Assembly (NCBI GenBank): GCA_038087015.1
Contig: JASBNA010000032.1
Span: forward strand, 1 to 64,000
Direction: 5' to 3'
Source: Cerrena zonata
Lineage: Eukaryota > Basidiomycota > Agaricomycetes > Polyporales > Cerrenaceae
Length of the DNA: 64,000 nt
In this document: positions 9,960-22,600 of the stretch, one piece after another
How positions within the stretch are numbered: position 1 is the first letter of the stretch
How the letters are laid out: every line of letters starts with the position of its first letter
Notes under the pieces: generated by a model
The model's input: only the letters and a program-made list of their open reading frames with translations
Databases searched by the model: none
Told to the model about the DNA's origin: nothing
Position numbers and translations under genes: made by a program

Positions 9960-11908
9960 ATCTATATGGAATCCTATGCCATATCACTCTACCATCAAGG
10001 TCCCTATTCTGGAGTATGCATCTAAGAGCCTTATCCAAATCATCACTTCCCCCCGAGTCGATCCCCACCAGGTTCAACGATCCAAAAACAATATATAAGA
10101 AAGACGCTGCCAATAAGGCATTTGGAGATATGATCCATCCATGATGTAGAGTAATGGGATTAACTTGTTCCCCAGGCCGTAGCTGAGCAGAAGGAAGCTG
10201 TCCCTGACCCCTGAGACGGAAGATGAATAGAAGTTTTATTTCACAAATGTACAGTGTGAACTTGGTAAAGCACTGAAGGTCCAGGATATCATCAGCAGGC
10301 CACAGTTAGCCATGATGATCCAACTCGCTGACAATCACGGTAATCAAATTACACTAAGCTTGAGTCATACGGTACACCAGGAGGTCTTCATACTTCAGCA
10401 TAAAGCCTTCCAGTTCAAAACACTGGGCTGGAAACCTAATTTTAGGCTCAATAAAAAGGTGGAAAATCAGTCATAAAACATAATAATTTTCAAGCAACTT
10501 TTTCAGCAAAAAAATGAAATAAAACTCAAAGTTCTTAGAACATTTTGTGAATACAAGAATTCAACAAAAATTTGAGAAAATATGAAGCATAAAACTGTGA
10601 ATTCTCACTCACAACACAGTTTTTCTATCCTAAAAACTTAAAGTTTTATATTTATTTTTTGAATGCACAGAATGTTGTAAGAACTTTGAATTTTATTTTA
10701 TTTTATTGGTTGAAAAAGCTGCTTGAAAATCATTACATTTTATGACTGATTTTCCACCTTTTTATTGAGCCTAAAATTAGGTTTCCAGCCCAGTGAAACT
10801 GAAGATGTGGTGCAGATGAAATAGGGGAAAGATGATGCGATCAGAAATGTCAATGTCGGAGTCGTGCTTGAAATGCACATGGGATATATCCACACAGCCT
10901 ACAAACTGATGGCCCCCAATAGCCTCAAGGACAGCCTCTAAATCAGATGGGGCAATATCATATTGGGGGAAAAGGTTCACCACTTTAATAAGAGGGGAAG
11001 ATATTGATGTGATTATTGAGCCAATGAGCTCTGATTTTTGGTGTTATCCCATGTTAAGGATATCTCAACAAGGGATGGAAATGGAGATGGGAAAATGAAT
11101 AGGTGTAGACCCCACGGAGACAAAAAATCATTGTCCACGTAGACAGCGAGGTGTTCCAATGTCTGAAGATTGGCCAGAAAGTGAAGAGATTCAAGGGTGA
11201 TGGGATAGGTCTTATATGACATTTTCATATCCAATATACTGAGATGATGGAATAAACATAATGCTTGGGATGCACATTCAACATTGTGATAGCTGATGAG
11301 GAAAAAGGGGGCATTGTCGAAATGCAGGTTCTCTAGGTTTGAGCATAATTGGGACAAACGGGTTAAGAGAACATTGCTATTCTCTACTGCACTGATAACT
11401 ATATCATCCTTTGCAGGGATCCACAGCTCAAGCATGTGTAAGAAGTGAGAAAGCACAAAATATATCCTCTAGAGACCAAGTAGGGATTTGGGATACTATA
11501 TGAGATGACGGATACCTGGTAACAGATTTCTGAGGACTGTCCTGAGACTTCTATAGAAAGTATTGTCGTAGTTATAGACGATGCTTGATAGGAATCTGAT
11601 TCTCTTGCTATAACTAAGAAATGTAGCCCATGACTCCTGGTGAAGATCTGTGAGCAAGTGAGGCAGTTGATATATTAAGATAACCTATATCTGGCATATA
11701 ATCATCCTCAACATCCATGTAACTAGATGCAAGTCTCATAAGAGGGAAAGGATCATGAATATGTATTCACAATACGTCTAGACCTGGCTTGCAGAATGAG
11801 TGACAAGTCAAAACAAACACTAACAGATCCAGATTTTGAGCAGCACTCAACATGTGCAAGTACATAGCAATGTTGTATAATAAATCTTAATTGTAGAGAG
11901 CACAATGC
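9960..11908 (-). pseudogene. F-box-like / leucine-rich gene, copy 2, interrupted by an element
   Basis: Start near 11,908 (MHCALYN), then a stop, then LLYNIAMYLHM and LTCHSFCKPGLDVL, parallel to copy 1 (LTCQTFCEPGLNIL). The leucine-rich part lies at 11013-11456 and 10796-10983, ending FHLHHIFSF at the border of the inverted-repeat element 10421-10795. Beyond the element the same frame resumes as ELEGFMLKYEDLLVYRM. At least two in-frame stops fit single C-to-T or G-to-A changes (a TAA after MHCALYN; TGA at an expected Trp/Arg), so the copy is dead. Copies 1 and 2 form a direct tandem pair. Confidence 0.5.
10421..10795. mobile_element. CACTG inverted-repeat element (375 bp) inside a coding sequence
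   Basis: Left end CACTGGGCTGGAAACCTAAT, right end its complement ending CCAGCCCAGTG. AAA lies directly outside both ends (10418-10420 and 10796-10798), a 3-bp target-site duplication. The internal sequence has no ORF of note. A decayed relative of the same length lies at about 14978-15354. Superfamily assignment (CACTA/EnSpm) rests on the CACTR end and the 3-bp duplication. Confidence 0.85.
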
Positions 11909-12656
11909 ATTTCAAGAGATTGATAATTACACTCTAGCGATACCAGTGAGCAGATTTGTCAGGTAAGGATAGCAGCGAGAAAGGATGTGTGATGCAGTTG
12001 CCCTGCTAAAAAATATTTTTAATCATGTATATACATACGACATCATCATCATGATAAGGGCACATGGCGATAGCTGCAGTGATGATATTACATATGATAC
12101 TTAAATGGTTGCTTATAAAGTTCAATAAACTAATGTGTTAGCTGTGAAGATCTGCACTACAAAAATGAGATGCGGGTTGTATGTTCATGTATTTAGTTTG
12201 GTAGTACATATATACATTCATAGTTTCCAATCTCACAGTGTAATACTACGGGTCTGCATTTATTGTGCTATTTGATAAGTTATGCATACAGACTCGGGAT
12301 ATGGAGCTTTGAACGGGGTTCATGCTGGGCATTTAAAGGTTTATAATGTCGCGTTTGAAAATGTTCAAGATAAAATGGGAGAGTATGATAACACTTCTTT
12401 TAATATGTGTGGAGCTTAGATATATTTCTCCAATAGAGTATCGGATGATACATTATCATATGATGAGTATATTATATTGGTCCATTAGGTACTACATATA
12501 AACAGTGAGTGAATCAATCAAGATGTAAGGATCGTTGAATATATCAAGAAATTTAGAAATACAAGAAATACTACAGGTGACAAGAAAAAGTTTATTCAAA
12601 AAGGTAATTGTACATGATGCTAATATATGCAAGAAATAGAGATATAAACTGACTAA
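11909..12656. other. No supported gene
   Basis: A+T-rich spacer with short ORFs only. A single diverged pair of 21-bp units related to the arrays at 725 and 5,552 lies at 12,308-12,352 (reverse reading KPLNAQHEP). Confidence 0.5.
12308..12352. repeat. Diverged 21-bp repeat, about two units
   Basis: GGGCATTTAAAGGTTTATAA and the preceding GGGGTTCATGCTGG match the 21-bp unit seen at 725-788 and 5,552-5,640. Confidence 0.55.
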
Positions 12657-13225
12657 TCATCTTCATCTGTGATAACATGGAATGTGTCAAGGGACCATCC
12701 TCACTTGTCCCTCATATCATTGTGAACTCTTTTCTGTATTAGAAAAGTAGCTTGGATACAAGTATGACCACTCACTTAATTATGGTCCATTGATTGATGA
12801 ACTGAGGACTGCTTTTGTACGACTAATAAACACCAGTTATAAGGATTAGTATTGCAATTATGGCAAAAAAGACAGTACTTACCCAATAAAGTCCAACTGT
12901 AGTACCGCCACCTTCGACAGGGAACAGTAGGGTGTGTCCAGCTTGTGTCTTTGTGAGCTGCACTCCACATGCCTCAAGAGTTTGCAAATATTTAGTAATG
13001 TAACAATAAATGTGTAAGGATGGATACGTACATTCAAAAGAGTACAATAAGGTACTTTGGTTGGTGCATCACTGAACATACCAGTCATTAGCTGCAGTTT
13101 CCAAACAAGTGAGAACATTCCAAATACATGATGTATTGAAACTTACCGCAAAATGAACTGGGCGGAGGAATATAATAGCAGCAATTAGTGACAAGAACAG
13201 AACGGAATCGTTAGAAATAATGAAT
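12657..13225 (-). pseudogene. Small secreted protein gene, probably decayed
   Basis: On the reverse strand three to four short exons join through good GT-AG introns. The first (about 13,141-13,220) encodes a hydrophobic leader (LFLSLIAAIIFLRPVHFA). The next gives LMTGMFSDAPTKVPYCTLLN. The third gives CGVQLTKTQAGHTLLFP followed by GGGTTVGLYW, and the fourth SYKSSPQFINQWTI. A final stretch, VHNDMRDK-stop-GWSLDTFHVIT, reads on through one TGA. No ATG precedes the leader in frame, and the last junction does not keep phase. I read this as a small cysteine-containing secreted protein of unknown function that has lost its start. A missed upstream exon is the alternative. Confidence 0.4.
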
Positions 13226-14977
13226 GGAATGTGAAGAAAAAGAAAGGAGGAGAGAAGGAGTATAGATAGATGAAGGGCTGAACGAGTGGGAAACTAGTAG
13301 AAAGCTATCACATAACACCGCTGTGGGTTCATGTAGGCTCATGATCATATATGCCAAATCAACATTCCAAACAAACAACTGACTCAAATTGAATTCTCAG
13401 TATCTCGAAGTCAGTTATGCACTGATTGCGATGTTCAAGCTATCGCTGAGCTCATCTCGATGAGATGAATCCAACGGTAGCTTGAACATCCGGTTTTGTG
13501 CAGGTTTTGTATAATGATTTTATCACTAACAAAGCTACCACTTTGCTCTTCCACCTCATACCTCAAAGTGTGAGGTCTTTCACACATGCCTTGATTCATC
13601 TCTGCAGTGCAAATCCAATACTATCTTCCACATCCAAATTGGTGGTGAAATGACTTTTCTATTCTATGTTTATTGTATTATATAACTGACAAATTTTGGA
13701 CATTAACTTATAAATTGGGCAGTTTCACTCTGTTTTCCTTGCGGAAAGAAGCGTTAGACTCATATACTTAATGCAAGTCCATAAGTGCATCAATTATCTC
13801 ATATCATTGAGATTTGAGATATATAACCTGACCCATAAAGTTTTATTACCACAATACAAATACCTTTGTTATCCCCACTACAAAGTTGACTTTTTCCCAC
13901 AGTGAACAAGTCACATGATACAATGCTAACACAAAACCTTGCATTGGAACTCATGAAGCAATATAAGAGATAAATTAAGGGTACCATTCTGCTCAGAAAG
14001 TCCCTATGAGTTCAATAGTACAAAAAATAATGATATTTTATAGGAAGAAGCAGATGTAAAATATAAAATACAGATAACCCTAGTTTAGGATCAGACATGA
14101 AATTGCGTTATGGTACAAGTGCCTCAGCAAGTCCAGGTATATAAAACAATTCTTCTTTATTCTTCAGGAATTGTAATATTTGGATGATGAGTATCAAAAA
14201 ATAACTAAGTCCAACACTCATTGTTAATATTGTATTAAGTGCTAACCTAAGTTTCTGAATAATTGAACATTGCATTGATGCTCTGTCACAGTTATTGACA
14301 TCTCCAAGTACATATTTATGACTACTGCATATCAAGTTTACTTCAGTATCTCACTATGTGCTGCTATACACACCTAGGAACCCAAGCCTATATATCATTT
14401 TCAGCCTCAAAACAACATCCCATAACCCTCTGCTTTTTTTCACTGGCTACCACTAGCCAGTACTAGCACAATATTCTTACATCTTATTTCTAGTATAACT
14501 CCAGGCCTGCTAGCTTATATCAATATGATAGGCTTTTATTCTATGTGTACTATATCTTCCAATCTAATAAAACTGACAATGAGAAAATGGAATACAGCAG
14601 GAAGTGTATATAACACTTATCACTAACCTTGCAGTTTGATCTGCTTATAGTGGAGCTCAATAGATTTGGTAAGTGATCATACTTTATTATACAATCTTAT
14701 GTGAGTTTGACAACTACAGTATTGTATCCTTGATTCTTACTGAGTGTACTCTACATAAAGTCTGATTTTTTTTATTTGGCTTAATGGTTTTTTCTTCATC
14801 CTACTTTCATCTATTTTGGGTAAGTGAGCATCTTTTTATGATATTGTGTATGCATATCAGAGTTGTGAGAGGTAACAGTACTGTAATATTATATTTGACT
14901 CTAAGTCTCTGAAACATCTGACATAGTTCTGAGAGGTCTGAGCCACTGAGAACATCCAAATTGGCTTGTTAGTGGCT
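13226..14977. other. No supported gene; one hairpin
   Basis: Short ORFs only, with rising A+T content towards 15 kb. The notable structure is the nested hairpin at 13430-13490. Confidence 0.5.
13430..13490. repeat. Nested perfect-looking hairpin, 61 bp
   Basis: The outer arms are GATGTTCAAGCTATCG (13430-13445) and CGGTAGCTTGAACATC (13475-13490), 15 of 16 complementary. Inside them lie TCATCTC (13452-13458) and GAGATGA (13462-13468), which are exactly complementary around a GAT loop. It lies about 200 bp upstream of the secreted-protein remnant. Confidence 0.7.
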
Positions 14978-15354
14978 CAGAGCATATAGGTTTTTCTGAT
15001 ATAGACTCAATAAATAGGTAGAAAATTAGTTATAAAATATTATAATTTTTAAATACCTTTTCTAATCAAAAAAACTAATTTAAATTTAAAGTTCTTGCAA
15101 TATTTTGTAAATATAAAAATTAAACAAGATCTTTATAAAGTATGAAATTTAAAACTATGAATTTCCACTCAAAATATATTGTTTTTATAATAAAAACTTA
15201 AATTTTTAGATTTATTTTTTGTATATATAGAATATTATAAGAATTTTATATTTTACTGTGTTTTTTTGATTAAAAAGTTATTTAAAAATTATTACATTCT
15301 ATAACTGATTTTTCACCTTTTTATTAAACCTAGAATCTGATTTTCAGCCCAGTG
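14978..15354. mobile_element. Decayed copy of the 375-bp CACTG element
   Basis: It aligns by eye along its whole length with 10421-10795. The right end CAGCCCAGTG is kept, and the left end has lost its terminal bases. Differences are mostly G-to-A and C-to-T, matching the decay seen in the neighbouring 15-37 kb. Confidence 0.7.
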
Positions 15355-18300
15355 CTTTCTCATGATGAATAATTGAGCTCAGGTTAAGTCTCAGCTAATT
15401 TACTTATCTTTTCTATCTTTAAGAAGATTTAGCTTTATATCAATCAGTCTAAAAATCTTACATCACCTGAGGATCTGCTCCCCCCAGGATTTGAAAAGTA
15501 TCTATGCAAGGCTGCTAGTATTTCAATGTATTTGCACATTCAAGATCAAAATCTCTGGCTATGAGCAGTAAACTTTTTTTTTCTCAAGTTTTCTAAAGAC
15601 ATATGTGATAATCTAGGAGGAAGAAAATGAGCAGCTTGAATGCAACAAGATTTTCATTGAGGGGTTCTTGGTGCAATGCCAATTGGTCATTATAACTATC
15701 GCTTTACCTCTGTCCCCCAAGATAAAATCAAGAGTAATATTTATTTGTATCTGATAGAATGTAAATCTATTTAACAGTATCTAGCATATCTTACATATCT
15801 AAATCTTCCTATATCAGGGACATATGCTGCTTATGCAGTATTCATGCTCTATTTTTTCAATAATCTTATCACCTCTAATATTTTTAAGCCAAACTCAATC
15901 AATCAATGATGATTTCAAGGCAAGTTTTGACAGCCTAATGAATATTTCAAGCTTGAATATTGAGCTTGTCATAGATAACCAACTACTGGGATGATTCATT
16001 TACCTCTTTTGATAGCTATACCACTGACTTAGAACTTGAGTCTTGTGACTTATATTGATGCAGTGAAGGGCACTTCTCAATATGTTATCAATACTCATCC
16101 TCAATACTTATGTCCTTTATACTCTTAGACCTGGTAATTGAGGTTCACAACTTACTTTATCCATTATCCTGTACTCCTTATCTTCATTTTATCACTGTGT
16201 CTCAATATGTTTGACTTTTTATTTAGGACCTCTGTTTTTCCCATTACAATCTTTTTTTTTTGATATTCTCTTGATTAACTTCACAACCAATTTCTCATAT
16301 ACCATCTCATACTATCAAAAGGTTGATCTCATTGTCTGTTTTCTTAATATTATCTACTGACTGGCTTTGGGAGATTCAGTTGAAGAACTTTGGATATTAA
16401 GAACAGACCTGTTTATGCTATTTCTAATATTGTCTATCATTTTTCTACAATATCTGTTATTGTTTTATTCCACTCACCTTCTGATTCAACAACTTAATAC
16501 TTGTTTCTGGTTAGAACTAACTGCATCTACTCTGCTACCATACCCTGTTCCTCAACTGTAATATATTGAAGCTTATTTCATGCTTACTCTATTTTCTTAC
16601 ATTGATATTTTCATTCAATCTTTTTATTTTTGTTATATGAAATCCAAACACTTCAATAATCAATTGTGTCGACATATCCCTAGAGTTGTAGATTGCTTAG
16701 TGACTCTTTTTTTATTCACAGCATGACAATATTTTTTTTCTAACTTCATATTGAATTTTATGTTAACTCAATTATGTATAATATAGGCAATATACTTCTT
16801 ATATAACTTTTTAACAATGTCATCATGCACAAGCTGTATACAAAATATTATAAGAATTGAATTTGTATTTTCATTAAGTTCTCTACATTATGGCAGTAGC
16901 ATATCATATGCTCTATCTCTAATTTTACTCTTTCTAGTGTCAAAAAACTATCAAAGTACCAAGGTACTTATACATAAATAATTATCTATATATTGATGGA
17001 TATTATTTATGAAGACATTTAATATTTTTACCAAAATCCTATTTATTCATAGCACCATCTGTATTTTCCACCAATTTTTCCTTAAATTTGTATGTCCAAG
17101 TACTCTTGAAGCTAATATAGTCTTATATATGGATATTTATTTTTTCCATATTTCTCTATTTTATTTAATACTATTGCTTTTCTGCAGCTAGTACAGCCTT
17201 CATACATGAATATCTCTTTTCAGTTTCCTTTTCTTTATACCTCATATTTATTTATAAATATTTCTATGTCAATAGACTCATACTAGAAATTTCTTTATTA
17301 TTATGGCTATATTTTGCGCAGGCATAGATCATCAGCTATATTTATAGTACTTTTGTTATTATATAATAATAAATATTTCTCTGTAAAAAATACCTGAGCC
17401 TAACACAAAGAATTATTAGAGTCTCCTCAATATCTTTTAATTACTTTTTATCAGATTCTTAATGATAAAATATCTCATCTACAAATAGATGTTCATTTAT
17501 CTTATTATCCTCATTTTCAATTATTCTTGCAGGCTATCCTATAATGAAAGAAAAAGTATATTTAACAGAGTGTTTTGCTAAACACAAATATACAGATATC
17601 TGATACTCTATAAAGTACCAGCTTATAAATCCTAAACCTGTCAAAATATATATCTAGATTAAATTTAAACATCTAATCAAAATTGATAAAAGACTTAATA
17701 TTAAAAAATAATGCCAAGTTAGAATGATAACATGTAGCAGACTTATGTTAAATATCACATCACATCAAATATAACTCATCAATAATATACAAAGGCAGTC
17801 AAATATAATCTATAATAAAAGTGTCTATAGCTTGGTAAGCCAAATACTTATCACAAATGATGGTGTGTGCCTTGTCAGATAAGATAATACTATGATAGAC
17901 ATCCTGTGTAAACAAAGATAAATCAATCAGACTTGAAACAATAAAAGTGCAAGAAATTTATTTATATAAAGAAAAAAATTAGAATCTAGTAAACAAAAAA
18001 ACCAAACTAATGTACAATGCAAATTTATGAGGTTACTGTGAGCTGACTAATAGGTGACACTCCAATTGAGGATGTTGTCATTGGTAATTCTTTGGATTTC
18101 CTTTGCATAACTTTCAATATTAAGCATCAACAAATATGTCCAGTGATAAATACTATTGATGTGATAAGTAAATGGTGGAGAATGTTTATAAGCTATGAAG
18201 AATTGTGAAATATCTAGAAATATAATTTGAAGTATGCATTGAAACTTGGCTATCAAAGTGAATTTTATATATTCAGAAGTTTTGAAGTGGACTTTAATGA

Positions 18301-21119
18301 TCTATCTTTTGATCAAATATGAATGAGAGTTATACAAAAACTCAATATCAGGGATTTCTTCTATATGCAACATTATTTTATTCCTTAAACTGATCTTCAG
18401 ATTGAAATTGTAGGGGTAAAATAGTCTAATACAATGAAGGTAAGTTAATAGATAGTTGCTTTAGTAGACATAAGATTCCAGAAGAGAAGTAAATTTGATG
18501 TAGTTCAGTACATCAATAGGAAGAGAAAGTTCAAAAACCTCAGAAGGACATTTTGGAAAGTAAGTAGACAGCTCAGAAGAGTGAAGAAGATGAGAATTAA
18601 GCATGACAGATAGAAATATTAGAGGAAAGGAAAGACAGTATGAGAAAAGTCTCTTACATTCATCAGTATATTTATTCAAACAAGCCAGACAATATACAAA
18701 CTAGAATAATTCTAAGACAGAAGCATTAGGTTTGCATAAATGTAACTCTCATTACTTACTTCTTTAATATCAGGTAACTATGTCAGCTTCTTTTAGGTAC
18801 ATAGGTAAAAAGTGTGAGTCTATATTTATAATTATAGATTCTAAGCAGATTATCTGAGTTCCTCTTATAATATTAGGTATATTGTTTATAGTAAAAAATA
18901 ATAGTAGTGAGAGATGAGACAAATCAAGAAGCAGTAGATGAGATAACAAAAGATAACAAAGTGAAGCAAATAATAATAAAAGTCTATTTACAAATTATTT
19001 GATAGAAAAAGACAAATTCTCTATCCAAGACAGTGGAACAACAGCTGCAATAGAGTCAATGGTTTTTGTATTTTTGATAGAATAGGCTCTATCACAGCTG
19101 TGGCAAATGTGACTCTATCTATCTTTACAATAATAAGAGTTAGTAATATTATCAAAAAGTTGAGCTATTGAGGTATATAATAACAAAGTCAGACTCATCA
19201 AGAAATTTCTACACATACTTGTCAGTTATCATTTCCAATCAGATGAAGAAAATGTTTACTCATTGTGGATGATGTCAATTAAAAAGAACTCATTTGCAAC
19301 AATTTGAAATTCAACTAGGGAAGTTTTGCCATTATACAAAGGCAAGTAAGATCAGCTGTAACAAATGTTGACCAGGCAGACTGTGCAAAATTGACAAAAA
19401 AAAGAAGTCTATAGGCTTGAGCCTAATAATTGGCATGTCATATAAATATCCATTTGAGGTACCCATCTTCCTATGAAACCAACCGAGAAAGATTGTCCTA
19501 GTCAATTTGAGCTTATAAGGTTATTAAAAAGATTATTTGAAGCTGGCCTTGATAGGCATCAACTATAATAAAGGTGACATAGGAAAGAGTAATTCTTTTG
19601 ACCTTAATAATAAAATATTAGATTTGTCTAGCTTTGAGTTTGTCAACAGTTTTAGAAGGATCAATGCAAGGAAGTTTAAGGATTGTTGACAGTTTTAACT
19701 TCAATAAAGAGACTACTTTAATTAGAAAGTAAACCTGAAAGAAGTGATGAGAATGTTTGTTCTTGATAAAAGGAGATGGACATATATATTTTCTTGTCTA
19801 TCATTCAATGGGAATTGTAATGATCAATAAAAATGGTGGGCCTTTGAGGTGGCAATAGTGTCTTTACAATCAATTCATATTTATTAAAGACTTTAGAAAT
19901 TACTGAGAGATAGCAATAAGGAAAGAAATGCATTGTGTAGCAGATAATAAAAAAAGAGGGAAAAAAGTATAGTAGTCAGTGTGATCTTTTAACAGAACAG
20001 AATACTCTACTGTAATAGAAAGATATAATAAAATAGAGACACCATGTGCCAATCAGAGTTTGATCAGTAACTGAGCTTTCATATAAAATATCTCAAATTG
20101 AAAAGGTCATAGATCAACTAAGCAATTACACTTCTACCAAGAGACACCTTTCAGATGATATTATATTCTAGACTTACCTTGGTCCAAACTTCTAAATCAA
20201 GATAGCAAATATATGAATTATGTATAACCTTGTCAGTTTGGATCTAATAAAGCAATTAAAAAAATAGACATTATTGCTAATGCCTTTTGAGCAAACATCT
20301 GAAAGGCTATATTCTTCAACTCTGTGACTATACCTATTGATTGATATATTTGACATCATTTGAACAAATACAACTATACTTCACCTCTTATTTTCTCATT
20401 AGAAACTAGCTCAAAATTTCCCTTGCATATTGTTGAACAATTTTGTATTATCTCCTTACTCTTCATAAGATATTTGACATATCAGACTGGAATAAACTCA
20501 GGCAATATATTTACTTGATTGAATACTTACCCATGACCTCAGAGAAAAGAGAAGACAATTGATTAGCCTGCATATATGTATACTTAGAAAATAACAATAA
20601 ACTAATAGTAGAAATATCTACCACTGTGGATACAGCCTACAAACAAGTCAATACCAGGTATCTTCTCAGAAAAATCACACATACTTTAGTGAGTTCTTGA
20701 AGATCCTCTTAAAAGTTTATACTATTTAATTAACAATTTTCCAGATTTTAAATGTAAAGGACAGGGCATGTCAGCAGACAATAAGATGAGAGTGTAATAT
20801 GTGCTATATCGCATGAGTGCTAAAGCATCCATGAGGTGCAGATAGATAGCAAGTCTAGAAGGAAACAATATCATAGTACAGATAAGATAAAAAGAAATGA
20901 GATATGATAGTGAAAAAGTAACATTCATTGTAACAAAATTCAGACTTGTCTTCATGATAATAACAGTGTAAGGTGAGTTTCTTGATATAGGTAAAGAATG
21001 ATCCTGCTTTGAGACACCAGTTCAACAGTCTGAATACACCTGGTATCAGTCTCAGGCCAAAAGATGTCAAGGAATAGCTAGATAGGTGAGATGGTCTTGA
21101 TAGAATTTGACCCTAAATT
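15355..21119. other. A+T-rich decayed DNA, nothing identifiable
   Basis: No ORF above about 75 codons and no recognisable domain. The density of TAA/TAG/TGA in all frames and the lack of G+C-rich codons suggest old transposon sequence reduced by transition mutations. Some reverse-strand stretches near 18.0-19.5 kb have long uneven hydrophobic readings that could be remains of a retroelement polyprotein, but I cannot place a motif. Confidence 0.55.
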
Positions 21120-21860
21120 GTGTATTTGAAGTCGCTCGTACTTATGCTCACTTCTCAATGCATACATCTGGCCCTTCGATGAAACTGCTCCGAGCCTTTA
21201 TTCCTAAACCTCCTGGTGAGGTTACTTGCCTCAACTGAGGTGGTTATAATTTGCAAGAAGCAATGCAGTTGTACATCGAGGAGTATGATGCCATAAGAGT
21301 AAATAGAGGATTCATACTTTGTAGTACTTGTATTGACATCTTCATACTTTAGTCTGATGCAAAGGACATTGCTTTGCAAGTACTTGAATACTTTAAGTGT
21401 TTCCTCTTACAAGATTCTGAAGCTAAAAATGAGGCGGTGGCATTGGTATGTTCATTACAATCAAGCATCTGTGCCTTATTCTCATCTAGTATCGGTTAAA
21501 AAGCAAGCACCCTATCCTCAAACATTACCAGGATCATTGGTCTGCCATAGACTTTTTCATTCTCTGCCAAAACAACATTGCTTCGAGAGCAGAGAAGAGA
21601 GCAGATACCCCAGGCATGTTCTTCTTGGGCAGAGAAGTTCAACTTCAGCCTCTGGCATCTGACAAGAAGGCAAAGGCAAAGGCCAAAGGAAGGGCCACAT
21701 GTAACAGTTTTTGCAGCTCCTTATCTTGAATGTAGTTTTAATTGTCCATTACTATCACCTATGGTTGCAGTTATCATGGTAAATGTAAATGACAGACAAG
21801 CGCAATTTATTGTTGAAAGATTGATTGAGAGGTTTTGGAGGAATTCAAAGTTGTGACCTA
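21120..21860 (+). other. Less decayed island, possible gag-side fragment
   Basis: Base composition is visibly more balanced than on either side. Overlapping short + strand ORFs (21333-21662, 21578-21856) contain a Lys/Ala-rich stretch (KKAKAKAKGRATC in one frame). It lies directly upstream of the gypsy reverse-transcriptase remnant, so a gag or protease portion is possible but not demonstrated. Confidence 0.3.
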
Positions 21861-22049
21861 TTGTCTTCTACAAATAGTCCTGAAATACTCAAGTACGATT
21901 ACAAGGCACTAAACAGCAATGATGCTGCAACCAAGGAAAGTTCAGTCAGTTGTTTATATTGACTTGGTTGTCTTACTTGTTTACCTGTCTGTTATGCTTC
22001 TCATTGCATTGACAAGGGACACTTTGTATATCAAAATATATATAGGTTG

Positions 22050-22600
22050 GAAATCCCTTATTTCAACCCACCTCACTTTTGCAAATGATATCTGATCAGC
22101 CTGTCAACATTCAGGCTTAAGAGATCAGGTAGTCAATTTACTAAAAGAAAAGGTATTAGCTGGAGTATATAAACCAAGTCAATCTTCATATCATTCAAGT
22201 TCTAGGTGGTTCTATGTATTAAAGAAGACTGAGAAATTGCAAATAGTGCATGATTTATAATCTCTCAATATTGTGACTATATATGATGCCAGTCTACCTT
22301 CTATTCTTAATGCTTTTGTCAAACTATTTGCTAGCTATCAAATCTATATAGCCTTTGATCTACACTGGGGGTTTGATGCCAGAAAAATAGATTCTAAAAG
22401 TAGGGATATGATAGTCTTTATGTCTTCCTTAGATCTCTTATGATTAGCTTTCTTATTAATAGGGTTTACTAACTTACTAGCTGAATTTCAAGCTTGTATG
22501 GTCTTTATTTTAAAAGATAAAATGCCTCATATTACAGATACATTTATAGATAATTTACCAATCAAAGAGTTAGTCACTATTTATTTGATAAAAATAGCAA
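22050..22600 (+). mobile_element. Ty3/gypsy reverse transcriptase remnant
   Basis: One + strand frame from about 22,141 to 22,566 gives the reverse-transcriptase order typical of gypsy elements: VLAGVYKPSQSSYHSSRWF, VLKKTEKLQIVHDL-stop-SLN, a catalytic-region block AFDLHWGFDARKI, GFTNLLAEFQACMVFILKD and FIDNLPIK. The family normally has Gln at the first stop and a D-D pair in the last block. Here Gln (CAA) reads TAA and the second Asp (GAT) reads AAT, both single transitions. A second stop after the SLDLL block is TGA where Arg (CGA) is usual. The element is dead. Homology fades after about 22,700. Confidence 0.8.

Noticed and set aside
15400..21100. Copia-type polyprotein on the reverse strand
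   Set aside because: Some hydrophobic readings look polyprotein-like, but no catalytic motif or zinc knuckle could be placed.
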